DNA from: Allobosea sp. 67-29
GTDB lineage: Bacteria > Pseudomonadota > Alphaproteobacteria > Rhizobiales > Beijerinckiaceae
Length of the DNA stretch: 64,000 nt
Reading direction: 5' to 3'
NCBI RefSeq assembly: GCF_001898115.1
Contig: NZ_MKSQ01000013.1
Span: 1-64,000 of the forward strand
Shown here: in pieces, positions 9,256 to 18,093 of the stretch
How the letters are laid out: every line of letters begins with the position of its first letter
Position numbering within the stretch: the first letter of the stretch is position 1
Program-made: the position numbers and the translations under genes
The notes under the pieces: generated by a model
Told to the model about the DNA's origin: nothing
Seen by the model: only the letters and a program-made list of their open reading frames with translations
Databases searched by the model: none

Positions 9256-10436
9256 GCTGCATGCCTCAATGCGAAGTCTCGGACCAGATCAGCGATAGCC
9301 TCGATCTTTTCGCCAGTGCCGTAGTGATGATTGCCGATGAAGAAGCCGTTGGCGTCGATCTCCTCCGCCACCGGAAGCGGGCCGGATATAGTATGGTCCA
9401 GATGTGCGAGCACCGGATTGGCCGTAAAGTTGCCGGCCACGATCGGGCGGCATTCCACGCCCTCGTCCTGCAGGACCTTGACGAGTTCGGCCCGTTTACC
9501 TGCGAGCTTCCCCTCCAGAATGATAGCGAAGCCGAACCACGAGCTCTCGCCGGTCTCCTGCTGAATGCGCACCCCCGGGAGATTGCCGAAAGCATTCGTG
9601 AAGCGCGCGGCGTTGGCTCGTCGCTCGGCGACAAAGCTGGGAAGCTTGCGCAACTGCGTCTGGCCTAGCGCGCCTTCCATTTCGAGTGGGCGCAGATTGT
9701 AGCCGGGGAGCACGAAGCGGAACAGGCGTTTGAAGTCGTCGGTGTCATCGGAAAGGTGACTGTCCTGCGGTTGCTCCCGCACCCACCCATGGGCACGCAG
9801 GCTGAGCATGGTGTGGTAGAGCTTGCGATCGTCAGTAACGACAACGCCGCCTTCCATTGTGCAGATGTGATGAGAGAAGAAGGTGGAGAACGTGCCGAAG
9901 AGGCCGATCGTCCCGGCCTGCCGCCTATCGAAGAGAGCCCCCATCGACTCGCAATTGTCCTCGAACAGCAGCAGCGAATGCCGCTCCGCGATTTCTCGGA
10001 GTCTAGAGAAATTGCATGGGTTGCCGAGGAGATTGACCGCGAAAATGGCTTTGGTCCGGGGTGTGATCGCCGACTCAACGAGGTCCGGGTCGAGATTGAG
10101 GGTTTCGCGATCGACGTCGACGAAACGCAGTGATAGCCGGCATTGATGAACCGGATAATAGGTTGTGCTCCAAGATACCGCGGGCACGATGACCTCGTCG
10201 CCAGGCTGAAGCCCGAGGTCAGGGTGATAGAATGCGGCTGCCAGGCCCAGCAAATTGGCCGACGAGCCCGAGTTGACCATCACGGCATACTTGCTGCCGA
10301 AAAAGGCTGCAAACTGCTCCTCGAATATCCGAACTTCCTGGCCCATGGTGAAGCGGCCGCTTTCAATGACGCGTTGCAGCGCCGCACGTTCTTCATCGTC
10401 CCAGGTCGTTGACGCAAGAGGAAATGAAACTCTCAT
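9252..10436 (-). CDS. colD: DegT-fold sugar 3-dehydratase, ColD-like (catalytic Lys replaced by His)
   Basis: PLP/PMP-dependent enzyme of the DegT/DnrJ/EryC1/StrS fold, 394 residues. Aminotransferases of this fold carry a lysine in a motif like HKTITTGEGG. Here the aligned stretch is SHHICTMEGG, so the lysine position is histidine (about residue 189). That substitution defines GDP-4-keto-6-deoxy-D-mannose 3-dehydratase (ColD, His188 in E. coli) and the RfbH-type 3-dehydratases, which deoxygenate C3 instead of aminating. Its place directly after gmd and an Fcl/ColC-like gene fits the GDP substrate and hence GDP-L-colitose synthesis. I prefer ATG 10436, about ten bases after GGAAGG; a GTG at 10445 is also in frame. 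It ends in a four-base overlap with the methyltransferase. Confidence 0.82.
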   Translation of the reverse strand: MRVSFPLASTTWDDEERAALQRVIESGRFTMGQEVRIFEEQFAAFFGSKYAVMVNSGSSANLLGLAAAFYHPDLGLQPGDEVIVPAVSWSTTYYPVHQCRLSLRFVDVDRETLNLDPDLVESAITPRTKAIFAVNLLGNPCNFSRLREIAERHSLLLFEDNCESMGALFDRRQAGTIGLFGTFSTFFSHHICTMEGGVVVTDDRKLYHTMLSLRAHGWVREQPQDSHLSDDTDDFKRLFRFVLPGYNLRPLEMEGALGQTQLRKLPSFVAERRANAARFTNAFGNLPGVRIQQETGESSWFGFAIILEGKLAGKRAELVKVLQDEGVECRPIVAGNFTANPVLAHLDHTISGPLPVAEEIDANGFFIGNHHYGTGEKIEAIADLVRDFALRHAA

Positions 10437-10441
10437 ATCTG

Positions 10442-11383
10442 TCACACCTTCCTTGCGGCCTGCGCATCCTGCTGGAGCATGCCGAGATAAGCTTGCCGCA
10501 TTCCGTCGTCGAGCAGCGTCTTCGCCTGCCAGCCGAGACTGTTGGATCGCCCGACGTCCATAAGCTTTCGGCGCATACCAGCGGGGCGCGAGATATCGTG
10601 CTCGAAGCTGCCCGCATAGCCGACGACCTCCGCAGCGATTCGGTAATAGTCGTTGACGGTATGATCATGGCCCACGCCGACATTGATCAACTGAGGCAGA
10701 TCCTCAAGGCGCGGCAGCCAGTCGATTACGAAGCGCGCGAGATCGTCGACATACATGAACTCGCGTCGAGCCGTTCCATCACCCCAAATTTCCACTGAAG
10801 GCAGCGATAGGGAGTGGGCCATTGAGACCTTGCGCAGGGCCGATGCGACGAGATGGCCTTTCTCTAAATCGAAATGATCATCCGGCCCATAAAGGTTACA
10901 GGGAATAACGGTCCGGTAGTTTAGCCCGAACTCGCTGGCGATGGCGCTGCAATGGCGTGCCCCAAGAATCTTCGACAGGGCATAACCCTCGTTGGTCGGC
11001 TCCAGAGGGGCCGTCAGAATGTCGGTTTCCTCGAGCTTCTTCTCAAGATCTTTTGGATACATGCAGGAACTTCCCACGAAAAGGAGATTCCGGACGTCGT
11101 GAAGGCGTGCCGCTTCGATGACGAGAGTGTTGATGAGCGCATTCTCCGCGAGAAAGGCCGTCGGATACGTAATGTTGGCCTTGATCCCGCCAACGCGCGC
11201 CGCTGCATGAATTATAGCGTCGTATCGGCGTCCGCCAAACCATTCTGAGATGGCGGCCTGGCTACTAAGGTTGAGTTCGAGGCGCGACGGAGCGTCTAGC
11301 TCCCAGTCACAATCCAGCTCAGCGGCGACGCGTCGAATGGCTTTTCCGACAAGGCCGTTCCCTCCCGTAAGAAGGACTCTCAT
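10442..11383 (-). CDS. GDP-sugar C3/C5-epimerase-4-ketoreductase (Fcl or ColC type)
   Basis: NAD(P)-binding SDR enzyme of 313 residues that converts a GDP-4-keto-6-deoxy sugar to its L-form. It has the N-terminal GGNGLVG motif, SSC (105-107) followed by MYPK, YALSK (134-138, the Tyr-Lys pair) and His177, matching the catalytic Ser, Cys, Tyr, Lys and His of GDP-L-fucose synthase. GDP-L-colitose synthase (ColC) shares these residues, so the motifs alone do not choose between fucose and colitose as product; the neighbouring ColD-like gene favours colitose. Its ATG overlaps the gmd stop (11380-11383), and the ColD-like gene follows five bases after its own stop. There is no second copy here, so one enzyme may serve both routes. 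Confidence 0.85.
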   Translation of the reverse strand: MRVLLTGGNGLVGKAIRRVAAELDCDWELDAPSRLELNLSSQAAISEWFGGRRYDAIIHAAARVGGIKANITYPTAFLAENALINTLVIEAARLHDVRNLLFVGSSCMYPKDLEKKLEETDILTAPLEPTNEGYALSKILGARHCSAIASEFGLNYRTVIPCNLYGPDDHFDLEKGHLVASALRKVSMAHSLSLPSVEIWGDGTARREFMYVDDLARFVIDWLPRLEDLPQLINVGVGHDHTVNDYYRIAAEVVGYAGSFEHDISRPAGMRRKLMDVGRSNSLGWQAKTLLDDGMRQAYLGMLQQDAQAARKV

Positions 11384-12453
11384 AACATCTCGCCGAGTTG
11401 CTTCGCCTTCCGGGCCAACGCTAGATCGGCAAGCGTCATCTCTTCAACGAGTTGCTCGAAGGTCGTTGTCGGCGACCAACCGAGCCGCTGCCTCGCCTTC
11501 GTTGCATCGCCAATCAGGAGATCGACTTCGGTTGGCCTGAAATAATGGGCATCGACTCGCACGAGCGTTTTGCCGCTCTTCTCATCAATGCCAACTTCAT
11601 CGACGCCTTCACCGCGCCATGCGATGGTGAAGCCCACATACGAGAAAGCTTTCTCGACAAATTCCCGGACCGACTTCATTTCGCCGGTAGCCAATACATA
11701 GTCGTCGGGCTCATCCTGCTGGAGGATGCGCCACATGCCCTCGACGTAATCTCGCGCATGGCCCCAGTCGCGCTTGGCATCAAGGTTGCCAAGGAACAAA
11801 CTCTCTTGCTTTCCAAGCGCGATCGCCGCCGCAGCGCGAGTGATCTTACGGGTTACGAAAGTCTCGCCTCGGATTGGACTCTCGTGATTGAACAGGATGC
11901 CGTTAGAGGCATGCATTCCATATGCCTCACGATAGTTGACCGTGATCCAGTAGGCATACAACTTGGCTGCCGCATAGGGAGAACGAGGATAAAACGGCGT
12001 TGTCTCTCGCTGCGGAATTTCCTGAACTTTCCCGTACAGCTCAGAAGTCGAGGCCTGATAAAAACGGCACTTTTCCTCAATGCCGAGTATACGAATAGCT
12101 TCAAGAATACGAAGCGGGCCAATAGCGTCAGCGTTGGCCGTATACTCCGGTGTGTCGAAGCTTACGTGAACGTGGCTCTGTGCGGCAAGGTTGTATATCT
12201 CGTTCGGTTGACATTGTTGAATCAATCTAATGAGATTGGTAGAATCGGTCATATCGCCATAGTGCAGATGAAATTTGCTGTCGGATTCATGAGGATCACG
12301 AAACATGTGATCGATTCGGGATGTATTAAATAGGGACGCTCGCCGTTTGATTCCGTGAACAATATACCCCTTGGCAAGTAGAAGCTCGGCAAGATAAGCG
12401 CCATCCTGTCCCGTAATGCCGGTAATCAACGCTACTTTGCTCGATTCGCTCAT
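11380..12453 (-). CDS. gmd: GDP-mannose 4,6-dehydratase
   Basis: First step from GDP-D-mannose to GDP-4-keto-6-deoxy-D-mannose, the shared precursor of GDP-L-fucose, GDP-rhamnose and GDP-colitose. The 357-residue protein shows [18 protein letters not shown] at the NADP site, STSELYG with the catalytic Thr/Ser-Glu, YAAAK (Tyr-xxx-Lys) and the family blocks [16 protein letters not shown] and [13 protein letters not shown] chose ATG 12453, preceded by GGGACAAG; an in-frame ATG at 12477 lacks a ribosome site. It heads the minus-strand operon gmd, fcl/colC, colD-like, methyltransferase, GT2, which has overlapping or near-touching genes. No manC or manB is present to supply GDP-mannose, so it must come from elsewhere in the genome. 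Confidence 0.96.
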   Translation of the reverse strand: MSESSKVALITGITGQDGAYLAELLLAKGYIVHGIKRRASLFNTSRIDHMFRDPHESDSKFHLHYGDMTDSTNLIRLIQQCQPNEIYNLAAQSHVHVSFDTPEYTANADAIGPLRILEAIRILGIEEKCRFYQASTSELYGKVQEIPQRETTPFYPRSPYAAAKLYAYWITVNYREAYGMHASNGILFNHESPIRGETFVTRKITRAAAAIALGKQESLFLGNLDAKRDWGHARDYVEGMWRILQQDEPDDYVLATGEMKSVREFVEKAFSYVGFTIAWRGEGVDEVGIDEKSGKTLVRVDAHYFRPTEVDLLIGDATKARQRLGWSPTTTFEQLVEEMTLADLALARKAKQLGEML

Positions 12454-12852
12454 TTTACTTGTCCCATCCCAACGCATCGCGGTTCGTATGACCGCTTTCG
12501 CTGCGGGTGATCCTTGCCGACTATCACGCGAGGCATTTAATTGATGCGAAGGAGGATGGCCAGCCCGAACAGCTTTAATTCCATCGAAGAGCCGAGTGAC
12601 GTTGCCCCTCTGGCCTAATCCATTGTGAAGTTCGCTCTGGCCCGGGCTGTCAAATCGCGTTGAAGGGCAGCCCTCTTATCGCGTTGAAGGCTCTTCAAAG
12701 CGATAACCACCCCTCACGGGACCAACATTGCAGGCGATCTCACAGTTCAGAATCTGACAGATCGCGATGGACTTACGGGAAAATCGGGCTAATGAGCGGG
12801 GCTGGAACGCTTATCGAAGGAGTTGCGATTATTGTGGAGCTGAGCTGACAAC
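12454..12852. promoter_or_regulatory. Divergent intergenic region between gmd and the RgpF-like gene
   Basis: About 400 bases separating two divergent transcription units, so promoters for both should lie here. No gene is supported. The stretch holds a 13-base direct repeat (12654-12666 and 12678-12690), the second copy being one arm of an inverted repeat described separately. The base composition is mixed and I could not assign -35/-10 boxes with confidence. Confidence 0.5.
12678..12704. repeat. 27-bp imperfect palindrome with an extra half-copy upstream
   Basis: Arms ATCGC-G-TTGAAG and CTTCAA-A-GCGAT flank a three-base centre, with a single mismatched pair. A further half-site ATCGCGTTGAAGG lies at 12654-12666, 24 bases upstream. 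The layout suits a dimeric regulator's operator or a stem-loop in the leader of the rightward gene. There is no T-run, so it is not a standard terminator. Confidence 0.55.
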
Positions 12853-13734
12853 ATGGCCCCGCCAGCCCGCTTGACAGCGATCGGCCGTCTTGGTTTTCGC
12901 TCCCGTGCCTATGCGCTCCATCTTTATCAAAAGATCGCAGCGCTGACGCTTGGAGCCGTTTTCGTCTCGCCGACTGGTCGATACGTCCGGCGGTGGATGG
13001 CGCGATACAAGCGGAGGCGGCCTAACCCCAACGTTCGCGCTGCTCTTGTCGCCCATCTCTACTATCTCGACCTCCTGCCAGAGATTCTCGAGTGCCGCGC
13101 CACTCTGCCTGCGGGGTCGATTCTCCATCTTACCGTTCCTTTCGACAAGGTCGAGCAGGCTCGGCGATTGGTGCGTGACGTCTCAGACGTCTTAGTCCAC
13201 CCATTCGAAAATCGCGGTCGCGATGTAGCCCCTTTTATCGGTTTGTTGAATGCGGGGACGTTTGACGCCTATGATGCGGTACTCAAGCTCCATACAAAGC
13301 GCAGTCCTCATCTGCTTGATGGCGAGATTCGACGAAAGCTGTTGTTCAGCGTGTTGGCAGGTGAGCGTGGCGCGACCTCGCGAATCTTGAGCCTGTTCGA
13401 GACGCCCAGCATCGGAATCGTCGGCTGGCAGGCCTGCTATCGCGAGGCCGCACCCTATTGGATGGGCAATGAAGCAAGGGTTAGGACACTCGCGGCATTG
13501 ATGGAGGTGCCGGACGGCGCGGTTCGCTTGGGTTTCTTCGAAGGGTCAATGTTCTGGTTCAGACCTGCCGCGCTTTCCCGTCTGCGTCGTCTCCAGCTTT
13601 CGCAAGAAAATTTTGAGCCGGAAATGCGACAGCTAGATCAGACTTTGCATCACGCATTGGAGCGTTGCTTCACAATCTCAGCTTGGGCCGACGACTATAT
13701 CGTATGTGGGCTTGATGGTCGTTTGTTGAAATAG
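12853..13734 (+). CDS. RgpF-like (rhamnan synthesis F family) glycan protein
   Basis: A 293-residue protein of the RgpF family, proteins found in rhamnose-rich polysaccharide loci and thought to act as glycosyltransferases. Family blocks visible are HLYYLDLLPEIL (near residue 68), NRGRDVAPFIGLL, YDAVLKLHTKRSPH and FFEGSMFWFRPAAL. The N-terminus has a basic helix (RYVRRWMARYKRRR), suggesting peripheral membrane attachment, and no signal peptide. It stands alone on the plus strand between gmd and the IS3 remnant. Its presence beside the dTDP-rhamnose genes agrees with rhamnose in the exported glycan. The exact reaction is not established for most members. Confidence 0.8.
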   Translation: MAPPARLTAIGRLGFRSRAYALHLYQKIAALTLGAVFVSPTGRYVRRWMARYKRRRPNPNVRAALVAHLYYLDLLPEILECRATLPAGSILHLTVPFDKVEQARRLVRDVSDVLVHPFENRGRDVAPFIGLLNAGTFDAYDAVLKLHTKRSPHLLDGEIRRKLLFSVLAGERGATSRILSLFETPSIGIVGWQACYREAAPYWMGNEARVRTLAALMEVPDGAVRLGFFEGSMFWFRPAALSRLRRLQLSQENFEPEMRQLDQTLHHALERCFTISAWADDYIVCGLDGRLLK

Positions 13735-13824
13735 AATCGAAGCGTCAAAAGAAGCTCTAATGATCGTCTAGGGTGTAAATATCAAAAGTGGCTGTGAAGC
13801 AGGCGTTTCCACTCTTGCGAGACG

Positions 13825-14016
13825 TGACCTGAGACCCTGATCTTCCTCCGGTCTGAGGGAGAGTCCTGAGTTTGATTTCTGGCCTCAGGCGGCGTGTTTT
13901 TCCAGCGTGGATTTGAGTGCGAACTCGGCGGGCGTGATGTTGCCGAGGGCCGAGTGGGGTCGGTACCGGTTGTAGTCCTCCTTCCATGAGGCGATGGCGC
14001 TGCGGGCCTCGACGAG
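13825..14016 (-). mobile_element. Remnant of an IS3-family insertion sequence (transposase 3' end)
   Basis: The minus strand from 14016 to 13885 encodes the last 43 residues of an IS3-family OrfB-type transposase: [20 protein letters not shown], then [10 protein letters not shown], the conserved end of the DDE integrase. The reading frame passes without a break into the 5' part of rfbA at 14017. Between 13825 and 13884 lies likely non-coding IS end sequence; the outer boundary is a guess placed at a TGACCT motif. No orfA, upstream half or second terminal repeat remains, so the copy cannot move by itself. Confidence 0.8.
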
Positions 14017-14178
14017 CGTCGAGATGATCAGCACCTCGCGGATGCCGGCCAGCATCAGCGTGGACAGCGGATAGTAGATCATCGGCTTGTCGTAGACCGG
14101 CAGAAGCTGCTTCGACATCGCCAGCGTCATCGGGTGCAGCCGCGTCCCCGAGCCGCCGGCCAGGATGATGCCCTTCAT
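14017..14178 (-). pseudogene. rfbA: Truncated glucose-1-phosphate thymidylyltransferase (rfbA/rmlA 5' stub)
   Basis: Only the first 54 codons survive, from ATG 14178: [18 protein letters not shown] (nucleotide-binding loop), then [18 protein letters not shown] and REVLIIST, where the normal protein would continue with a proline-rich turn. At 14016/14017 the sequence switches to IS3 transposase code in the same frame, giving a chimeric reading frame that ends at 13885. More than 200 residues of the enzyme, including most sugar-binding residues, are missing, so this copy is inactive. It is the last gene of the rfbBCD operon, four bases after rfbD. dTDP-glucose must be made by another rmlA if the operon is still used. 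Confidence 0.9.
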
Positions 14179-14182
14179 GTAT

Positions 14183-15076
14183 CTATACCTGATCCCGGAG
14201 GAGGCGCTCGACGCATGCCGCAAGCGAGGGGCGCCACACGGGGAGCGCCACGCCGTGCCGCGCGATGAGCTTGCTGCAGTCGAGTCTCGAATTCGCCGGC
14301 CTCTGCGCCGGCGTCGGGTAGTCGGCGGTCGCGATGCGCTTCACCCGCACTGGCGGGCGGCCGAGACGCTCCCGCTCGGCAAAGATCGCCTCGGCGACGT
14401 CGGCCCAGACCGCTTCGCCCGCGGCGCTCATGTGGAAGACGCCGCGCAGCGCCACGTCCTGTGGCTGCGAGACGAGGTTGCGCGCTACAGCGAAAACTGC
14501 GTCGCCGATGTCGAGGGCGCTGGTGGGGCATCCCCGCTGGTCCGCGACGACGCCGATCTCGTCGCGCGTCTCCGCGAGACGCAGCATGGTCTTGACGAAG
14601 TTCTTGCCGAAGGGGCTGTAGATCCAGGCCGTGCGCAGGATCGCATGGTTCGCGGTTGCTGCGGCGACGGCCCGCTCGCCGGCCAGTTTGCTCGCGCCAT
14701 AGGCTGAAATCGGGCCGGTTGCGTCATCCTCCCGGTAGGGGCGGTCGAGCTTTCCGTCGAAGACATAATCCGTGGAGAGCTGGATGATCGGGACGCCGAG
14801 CAGGGCCGCCGCCCGGGCCGCTTCGCCGGCAGCCCCGCCATTGACGCGCATGGCGAGGTCGGGCTCGCTCTCGGCTTGGTCCACGGCCGTGTAGGCGGCC
14901 GCGTTGACGATCACATCAGGCCTGGCAGCGCGTAGCGCGGGGGCGATCGTCGGATGATCGGCGAGATCGAGCTCGGGGCGGCGCAGCGCGATGACCTCGA
15001 CGCCGACCGGCACGCGCTCCAGCATGGCCTGCACGACCTGACCGGTCCAGCCGGTGACGGCGATCCTCAGGGTCAT
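14183..15076 (-). CDS. rfbD: dTDP-4-dehydrorhamnose reductase
   Basis: Final step of dTDP-L-rhamnose synthesis: NAD(P)H reduction of dTDP-4-keto-L-rhamnose. The 297-residue SDR protein starts [17 protein letters not shown], has [12 protein letters not shown], the family motif [17 protein letters not shown] with the Tyr-Lys pair, and [15 protein letters not shown]. The ATG at 15076 overlaps the rfbC stop by one base (TGATG). The frame remains open far upstream, but that reading overlaps rfbC and lacks homology. It is part of the order rfbB, rfbC, rfbD, rfbA-stub on the minus strand. Confidence 0.96.
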   Translation of the reverse strand: MTLRIAVTGWTGQVVQAMLERVPVGVEVIALRRPELDLADHPTIAPALRAARPDVIVNAAAYTAVDQAESEPDLAMRVNGGAAGEAARAAALLGVPIIQLSTDYVFDGKLDRPYREDDATGPISAYGASKLAGERAVAAATANHAILRTAWIYSPFGKNFVKTMLRLAETRDEIGVVADQRGCPTSALDIGDAVFAVARNLVSQPQDVALRGVFHMSAAGEAVWADVAEAIFAERERLGRPPVRVKRIATADYPTPAQRPANSRLDCSKLIARHGVALPVWRPSLAACVERLLRDQV

Positions 15077-15633
15077 CAGTCGAAATACCGCAGCATCTCG
15101 GCCAGGCGCGGATGCTTGCGGTCCTTCTCGGAGAGAACGAGCCTGTCGGCTGGAAGGCCCCAGTCGATGCCGAGCGCCGGATCGTCGAAGGCAAGCCCAT
15201 GGTCGTTGTCCGGTCCGTAGGGAGCCGTCACCTTGTAGAGCACCTCGGTATCCGGCTCCAGCGTGACGAAGCCGTGGGCGAAGCCGATCGGCACCAGCAA
15301 TTGCTTCCAGTTCTCGGCGGAGAGCTCGACGGCGACATGCCGGCCGAACGTCGGCGACGAAGTCCGGATATCGACGGCGACATCCAGAATGCGGCCACGG
15401 GCGACCCGCACCAGCTTGTCCTGGGCAAAGGGCGCCGACTGGAAATGCAGGCCCCGCAAGGTACCGACCTGGGCCGACAGCGAGTGATTGTCCTGCACGA
15501 AGACCAGATCGATGCCCGCCTCCGCCATGTCCGATTGCTTGTAGACCTCCGAGAAGAAGCCGCGGTGGTCGCCGTGCCTTTTCGGAGTGATGATCTTGAC
15601 CGCCGGGATCGCAGTCTCTTCGACGCTGAGCAT
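15076..15633 (-). CDS. rfbC: dTDP-4-dehydrorhamnose 3,5-epimerase
   Basis: Cupin-type epimerase of 185 residues acting on dTDP-4-keto-6-deoxyglucose. Family features are DHRGFFSEVYK, FVQDNHSLS, the catalytic His in TLRGLHFQ, LVRVARGRILDVAVDIR and PIGFAHGFVTLEP. ATG 15633 is chosen because family homology begins there (MLSVEETAIPAVKIITPKRH). It lies 17 bases after rfbB and overlaps rfbD by one base, so it sits mid-operon. Confidence 0.96.
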   Translation of the reverse strand: MLSVEETAIPAVKIITPKRHGDHRGFFSEVYKQSDMAEAGIDLVFVQDNHSLSAQVGTLRGLHFQSAPFAQDKLVRVARGRILDVAVDIRTSSPTFGRHVAVELSAENWKQLLVPIGFAHGFVTLEPDTEVLYKVTAPYGPDNDHGLAFDDPALGIDWGLPADRLVLSEKDRKHPRLAEMLRYFD

Positions 15634-15650
15634 GATCTCGTCCGTTCCGG

Positions 15651-16706
15651 TCAGGCGGCGCCGAGCCGTTCGCCGCGATACACGCCCGAGCGGATGTCGC
15701 CCCACCAGGCGGCATTGGCGAGATACCATTCGACCGTGCGGCGCAGGCCGGTCTCGAAGGTCTCCTTCGGAGCCCAACCGAGCTCGCGGCCGATCTTGCC
15801 GGCGTCGATCGCATAACGCGCATCATGCCCGGGGCGATCGGTCACATAGCTGATCAATCGCTCATGCGGGCCCTTCGGGTCGGGCCGGATTTCGTCCAGG
15901 ATCGCGCAGATGCCCTTCACGACCTCGATATTGGCCTTCTCGTTGTGGCCGCCGATATTGTAGCTCTCGCCGAGCAGACCGCGCTCCGCCACCGTCAGCA
16001 GCGCATCGGCATGGTCGTCGACATAGAGCCAGTCGCGGACGTTCAGGCCATTTCCGTAGACCGGAAGCGGCTTGCCCTCCAGCGCGTTGATGATCATCAG
16101 CGGGATCAGCTTTTCGGGGAAATGATAGGGCCCGTAATTGTTCGAGCAGTTGGTCATCACGACCGGCAGGCCGTAGGTGTGGTGCCAGGCGCGCACGAGG
16201 TGATCGGAGGCCGCCTTCGAGGCCGAATAGGGCGAGTTCGGCTGGTAGGCGGTGTCCTCGCGAAAGAAGCCATCGGCGCCGAGCGAGCCGAAGACCTCGT
16301 CGGTCGAGATGTGGTGGAAGCGAAAGCGCGCCTTGGCCTCGCCTTCGAGCCCACGCCAATGTCGCAGCGCCTCCTGGAGCAGGGCGAAGGTGCCGACGAT
16401 ATTGGTCTGGATGAAATCGCCGGGACCGTCGATCGAGCGGTCGACATGGCTCTCGGCCGCCAGATGCATCACAATGTCGGGTTGGAAATCGGCGAAGAGC
16501 GCCCGCATGCTCTCGCCATCGCCGATATCGGCCTGCTCGAAGCGATAGCGGTTGCTGCCCGATACCGACGCCAGCGAAGCCAGGTTGCCTGCATAGGTCA
16601 GTTTGTCGACGACGCAGACATCATGGCCGGTCTCACCGATCAGCTTGCGCACCACCGCCGAACCAATGAAGCCGGCGCCGCCGGTCACGAGGAACTTCAA
16701 TGACAC
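15651..16706 (-). CDS. rfbB: dTDP-glucose 4,6-dehydratase
   Basis: First dedicated enzyme after dTDP-glucose, 351 residues. It shows [18 protein letters not shown] (NAD loop), [20 protein letters not shown] with the catalytic Thr-Asp-Glu, [12 protein letters not shown] with the Tyr-Lys pair and [16 protein letters not shown]. No ATG fits; GTG 16706 ([10 protein letters not shown]) has GGAG nine bases upstream, and TTG 16700 is the alternative. It is the first gene of the rfbBCD operon. A 131-base gap separates it from the rhamnosyltransferase-like gene upstream, so both may share a promoter before 17740. Confidence 0.95.
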   Translation of the reverse strand: MSLKFLVTGGAGFIGSAVVRKLIGETGHDVCVVDKLTYAGNLASLASVSGSNRYRFEQADIGDGESMRALFADFQPDIVMHLAAESHVDRSIDGPGDFIQTNIVGTFALLQEALRHWRGLEGEAKARFRFHHISTDEVFGSLGADGFFREDTAYQPNSPYSASKAASDHLVRAWHHTYGLPVVMTNCSNNYGPYHFPEKLIPLMIINALEGKPLPVYGNGLNVRDWLYVDDHADALLTVAERGLLGESYNIGGHNEKANIEVVKGICAILDEIRPDPKGPHERLISYVTDRPGHDARYAIDAGKIGRELGWAPKETFETGLRRTVEWYLANAAWWGDIRSGVYRGERLGAA

Positions 16707-16837
16707 GCTGCGCCGCTCCGAAAAGACCGCTATCGATGAGAATGGCCGTAAAGCAGCGTGGAAGAAGCAGCCATGACGGTCTGTGTCAAGCACAGCCTCC
16801 TTGGTAGCTTCTCCAGGCGCTTCCTCAGGCAGGGGCC

Positions 16838-17740
16838 TTATTTCATGGTGTCTGGGGCAGGGCCCAACTTGCCGCGCAGCCCGTCCAGAAGCCCTGCCTG
16901 GATCGGATGCCAGGAGTGCTTGCGTCCTTTTGTGGCGAGGATGGCGATCTGCGCGGCTAGCGCGGCACACGACTTCACTCGCCATCGAAAAGGCACATGG
17001 GCCAACCGCGCGGTCGCGATCACATTCCTCGCATAATAGTAGTTGCGAAGATTGGAATGGCGAAGGATCTGCGGTTTGCCGAGTTCCTCGGCGCTGACGG
17101 CTTCGCCCCACCGGTGCGGCATCACCAACTCGGGCGCCAGATAGGTGCCCCAACCACGATCCCAGGCGCGAAAACCCCATTCGACGTCGATTCCCGCGAT
17201 GAAGAAATCGTCGCGGAACGGCCCGACGGCGGCGTAGGCCTCGAGATTGATCAGCGATCCCGAGGTTGGTGCGAAGTCGAGGGGAGTGAGGCCATCGCGG
17301 CGAGCCGGCCCGCGCCGCTCGTATCGGATCGGCTTGTAGAAGCCTTCGGCTGGCGGGACGAGCAGCGGTGTCAGGACGGCGATCTTGTCCCGCTGCTCCA
17401 GCACGAGGCTGCGTGCCGCCAGGCGATCGAGCATGTCGGGCGGCGGCTCGCTGTCCTGATCGAGCAGCATGATGTGGCTGAAGCGTTCGGCCAGCGCAGC
17501 TTCGGTTACAGCGTTGAGGCCGCGGCCCAGGCCAATATTCTCGGCGCTCTCGATCAGCCGCAGATCTGCCGGTGCCAGCGCCGCAAGGGCCTCCGCGTCG
17601 ACGGGGCCGTTGGCGAAGGCAAATAATCTCTGTCCTCGCAGTGCCTCGGCTTGTCTCCTCAGCAAGACCGGATCGGGCTTGTAGAGAACCACACCGGCGC
17701 AGGCCCGAGCTCTGTGCAGATTCGTCTCCGCGGCGGCCAT
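16838..17740 (-). CDS. Rhamnosyltransferase-like GT2 glycosyltransferase
   Basis: A 300-residue GT2 enzyme resembling RfbF-type rhamnosyltransferases. Seen in sequence are [12 protein letters not shown] near the start, [12 protein letters not shown] (the acceptor/nucleotide loop), [14 protein letters not shown] with the DXD-like QDSE, and [10 protein letters not shown] followed by [14 protein letters not shown]. It lies directly upstream of rfbB on the same strand, consistent with using dTDP-L-rhamnose. Downstream of its stop there is a 131-base spacer. The tRNA-Gly gene on the same strand ends 28 bases upstream of its start, so the two might be read from one promoter. Confidence 0.85.
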   Translation of the reverse strand: MAAAETNLHRARACAGVVLYKPDPVLLRRQAEALRGQRLFAFANGPVDAEALAALAPADLRLIESAENIGLGRGLNAVTEAALAERFSHIMLLDQDSEPPPDMLDRLAARSLVLEQRDKIAVLTPLLVPPAEGFYKPIRYERRGPARRDGLTPLDFAPTSGSLINLEAYAAVGPFRDDFFIAGIDVEWGFRAWDRGWGTYLAPELVMPHRWGEAVSAEELGKPQILRHSNLRNYYYARNVIATARLAHVPFRWRVKSCAALAAQIAILATKGRKHSWHPIQAGLLDGLRGKLGPAPDTMK

Positions 17741-17768
17741 CCTGCTGTCACTGCGATTGAGGGGATTT

Positions 17769-17843
17769 TGGAGCGGGCGATCGGGATCGAACCGACGACA
17801 TTCAGCTTGGGAAGCTGACGTTCTACCACTGAACTACGCCCGC
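17769..17843 (-). tRNA. tRNA-Gly (anticodon CCC)
   Basis: 75 nucleotides including an encoded 3' CCA (TGG at 17769-17771 on the plus strand). The acceptor stem GCGGGCG pairs with CGCCCGC, the D-arm is AGTTCAGTGGTAGAA, the anticodon stem is TCAGC/GCTGA with loop TTCCCAA, and the T-arm contains GGTTCGATCC. The loop gives anticodon CCC. Its 3' end faces the polysaccharide locus. Confidence 0.95.
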
Positions 17844-18093
17844 GTGCTGTGCCACGATTGATTGCGTCGCCCGGCAGCGCAGTGTTCATAGCGGTTCGGG
17901 TTTCCGGTGTCATCCCGCTTTTTGATCTGGGTCCGGCTGTGCCGGAATCGACCCCAAGGGCGGAGTTCCGGCCGCATCGTCCCGCGAAATCGGATGGTCT
18001 GCGCCATTCGCCGGCCGGCGGTTCCAGCCCAATCCGGGTTGCGGCGCGAGCGCCCGTCTTGTCTGCGGGCGGATGGCGTCCTAGAGCCAGTCC

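Noticed and set aside
9252..10436. Perosamine-type 4-aminotransferase
   Set aside because: The required PLP lysine is replaced by histidine, which is incompatible with ordinary transamination.
13757..13987. Second minus-strand frame over the IS3 remnant
   Set aside because: The +1 frame carries the transposase motif [11 protein letters not shown]; this one is its shadow.
17769..17843. tRNA-Gly as attachment site of an integrative element
   Set aside because: No integrase gene and no direct repeat of the tRNA 3' end could be found by eye in the polysaccharide locus.
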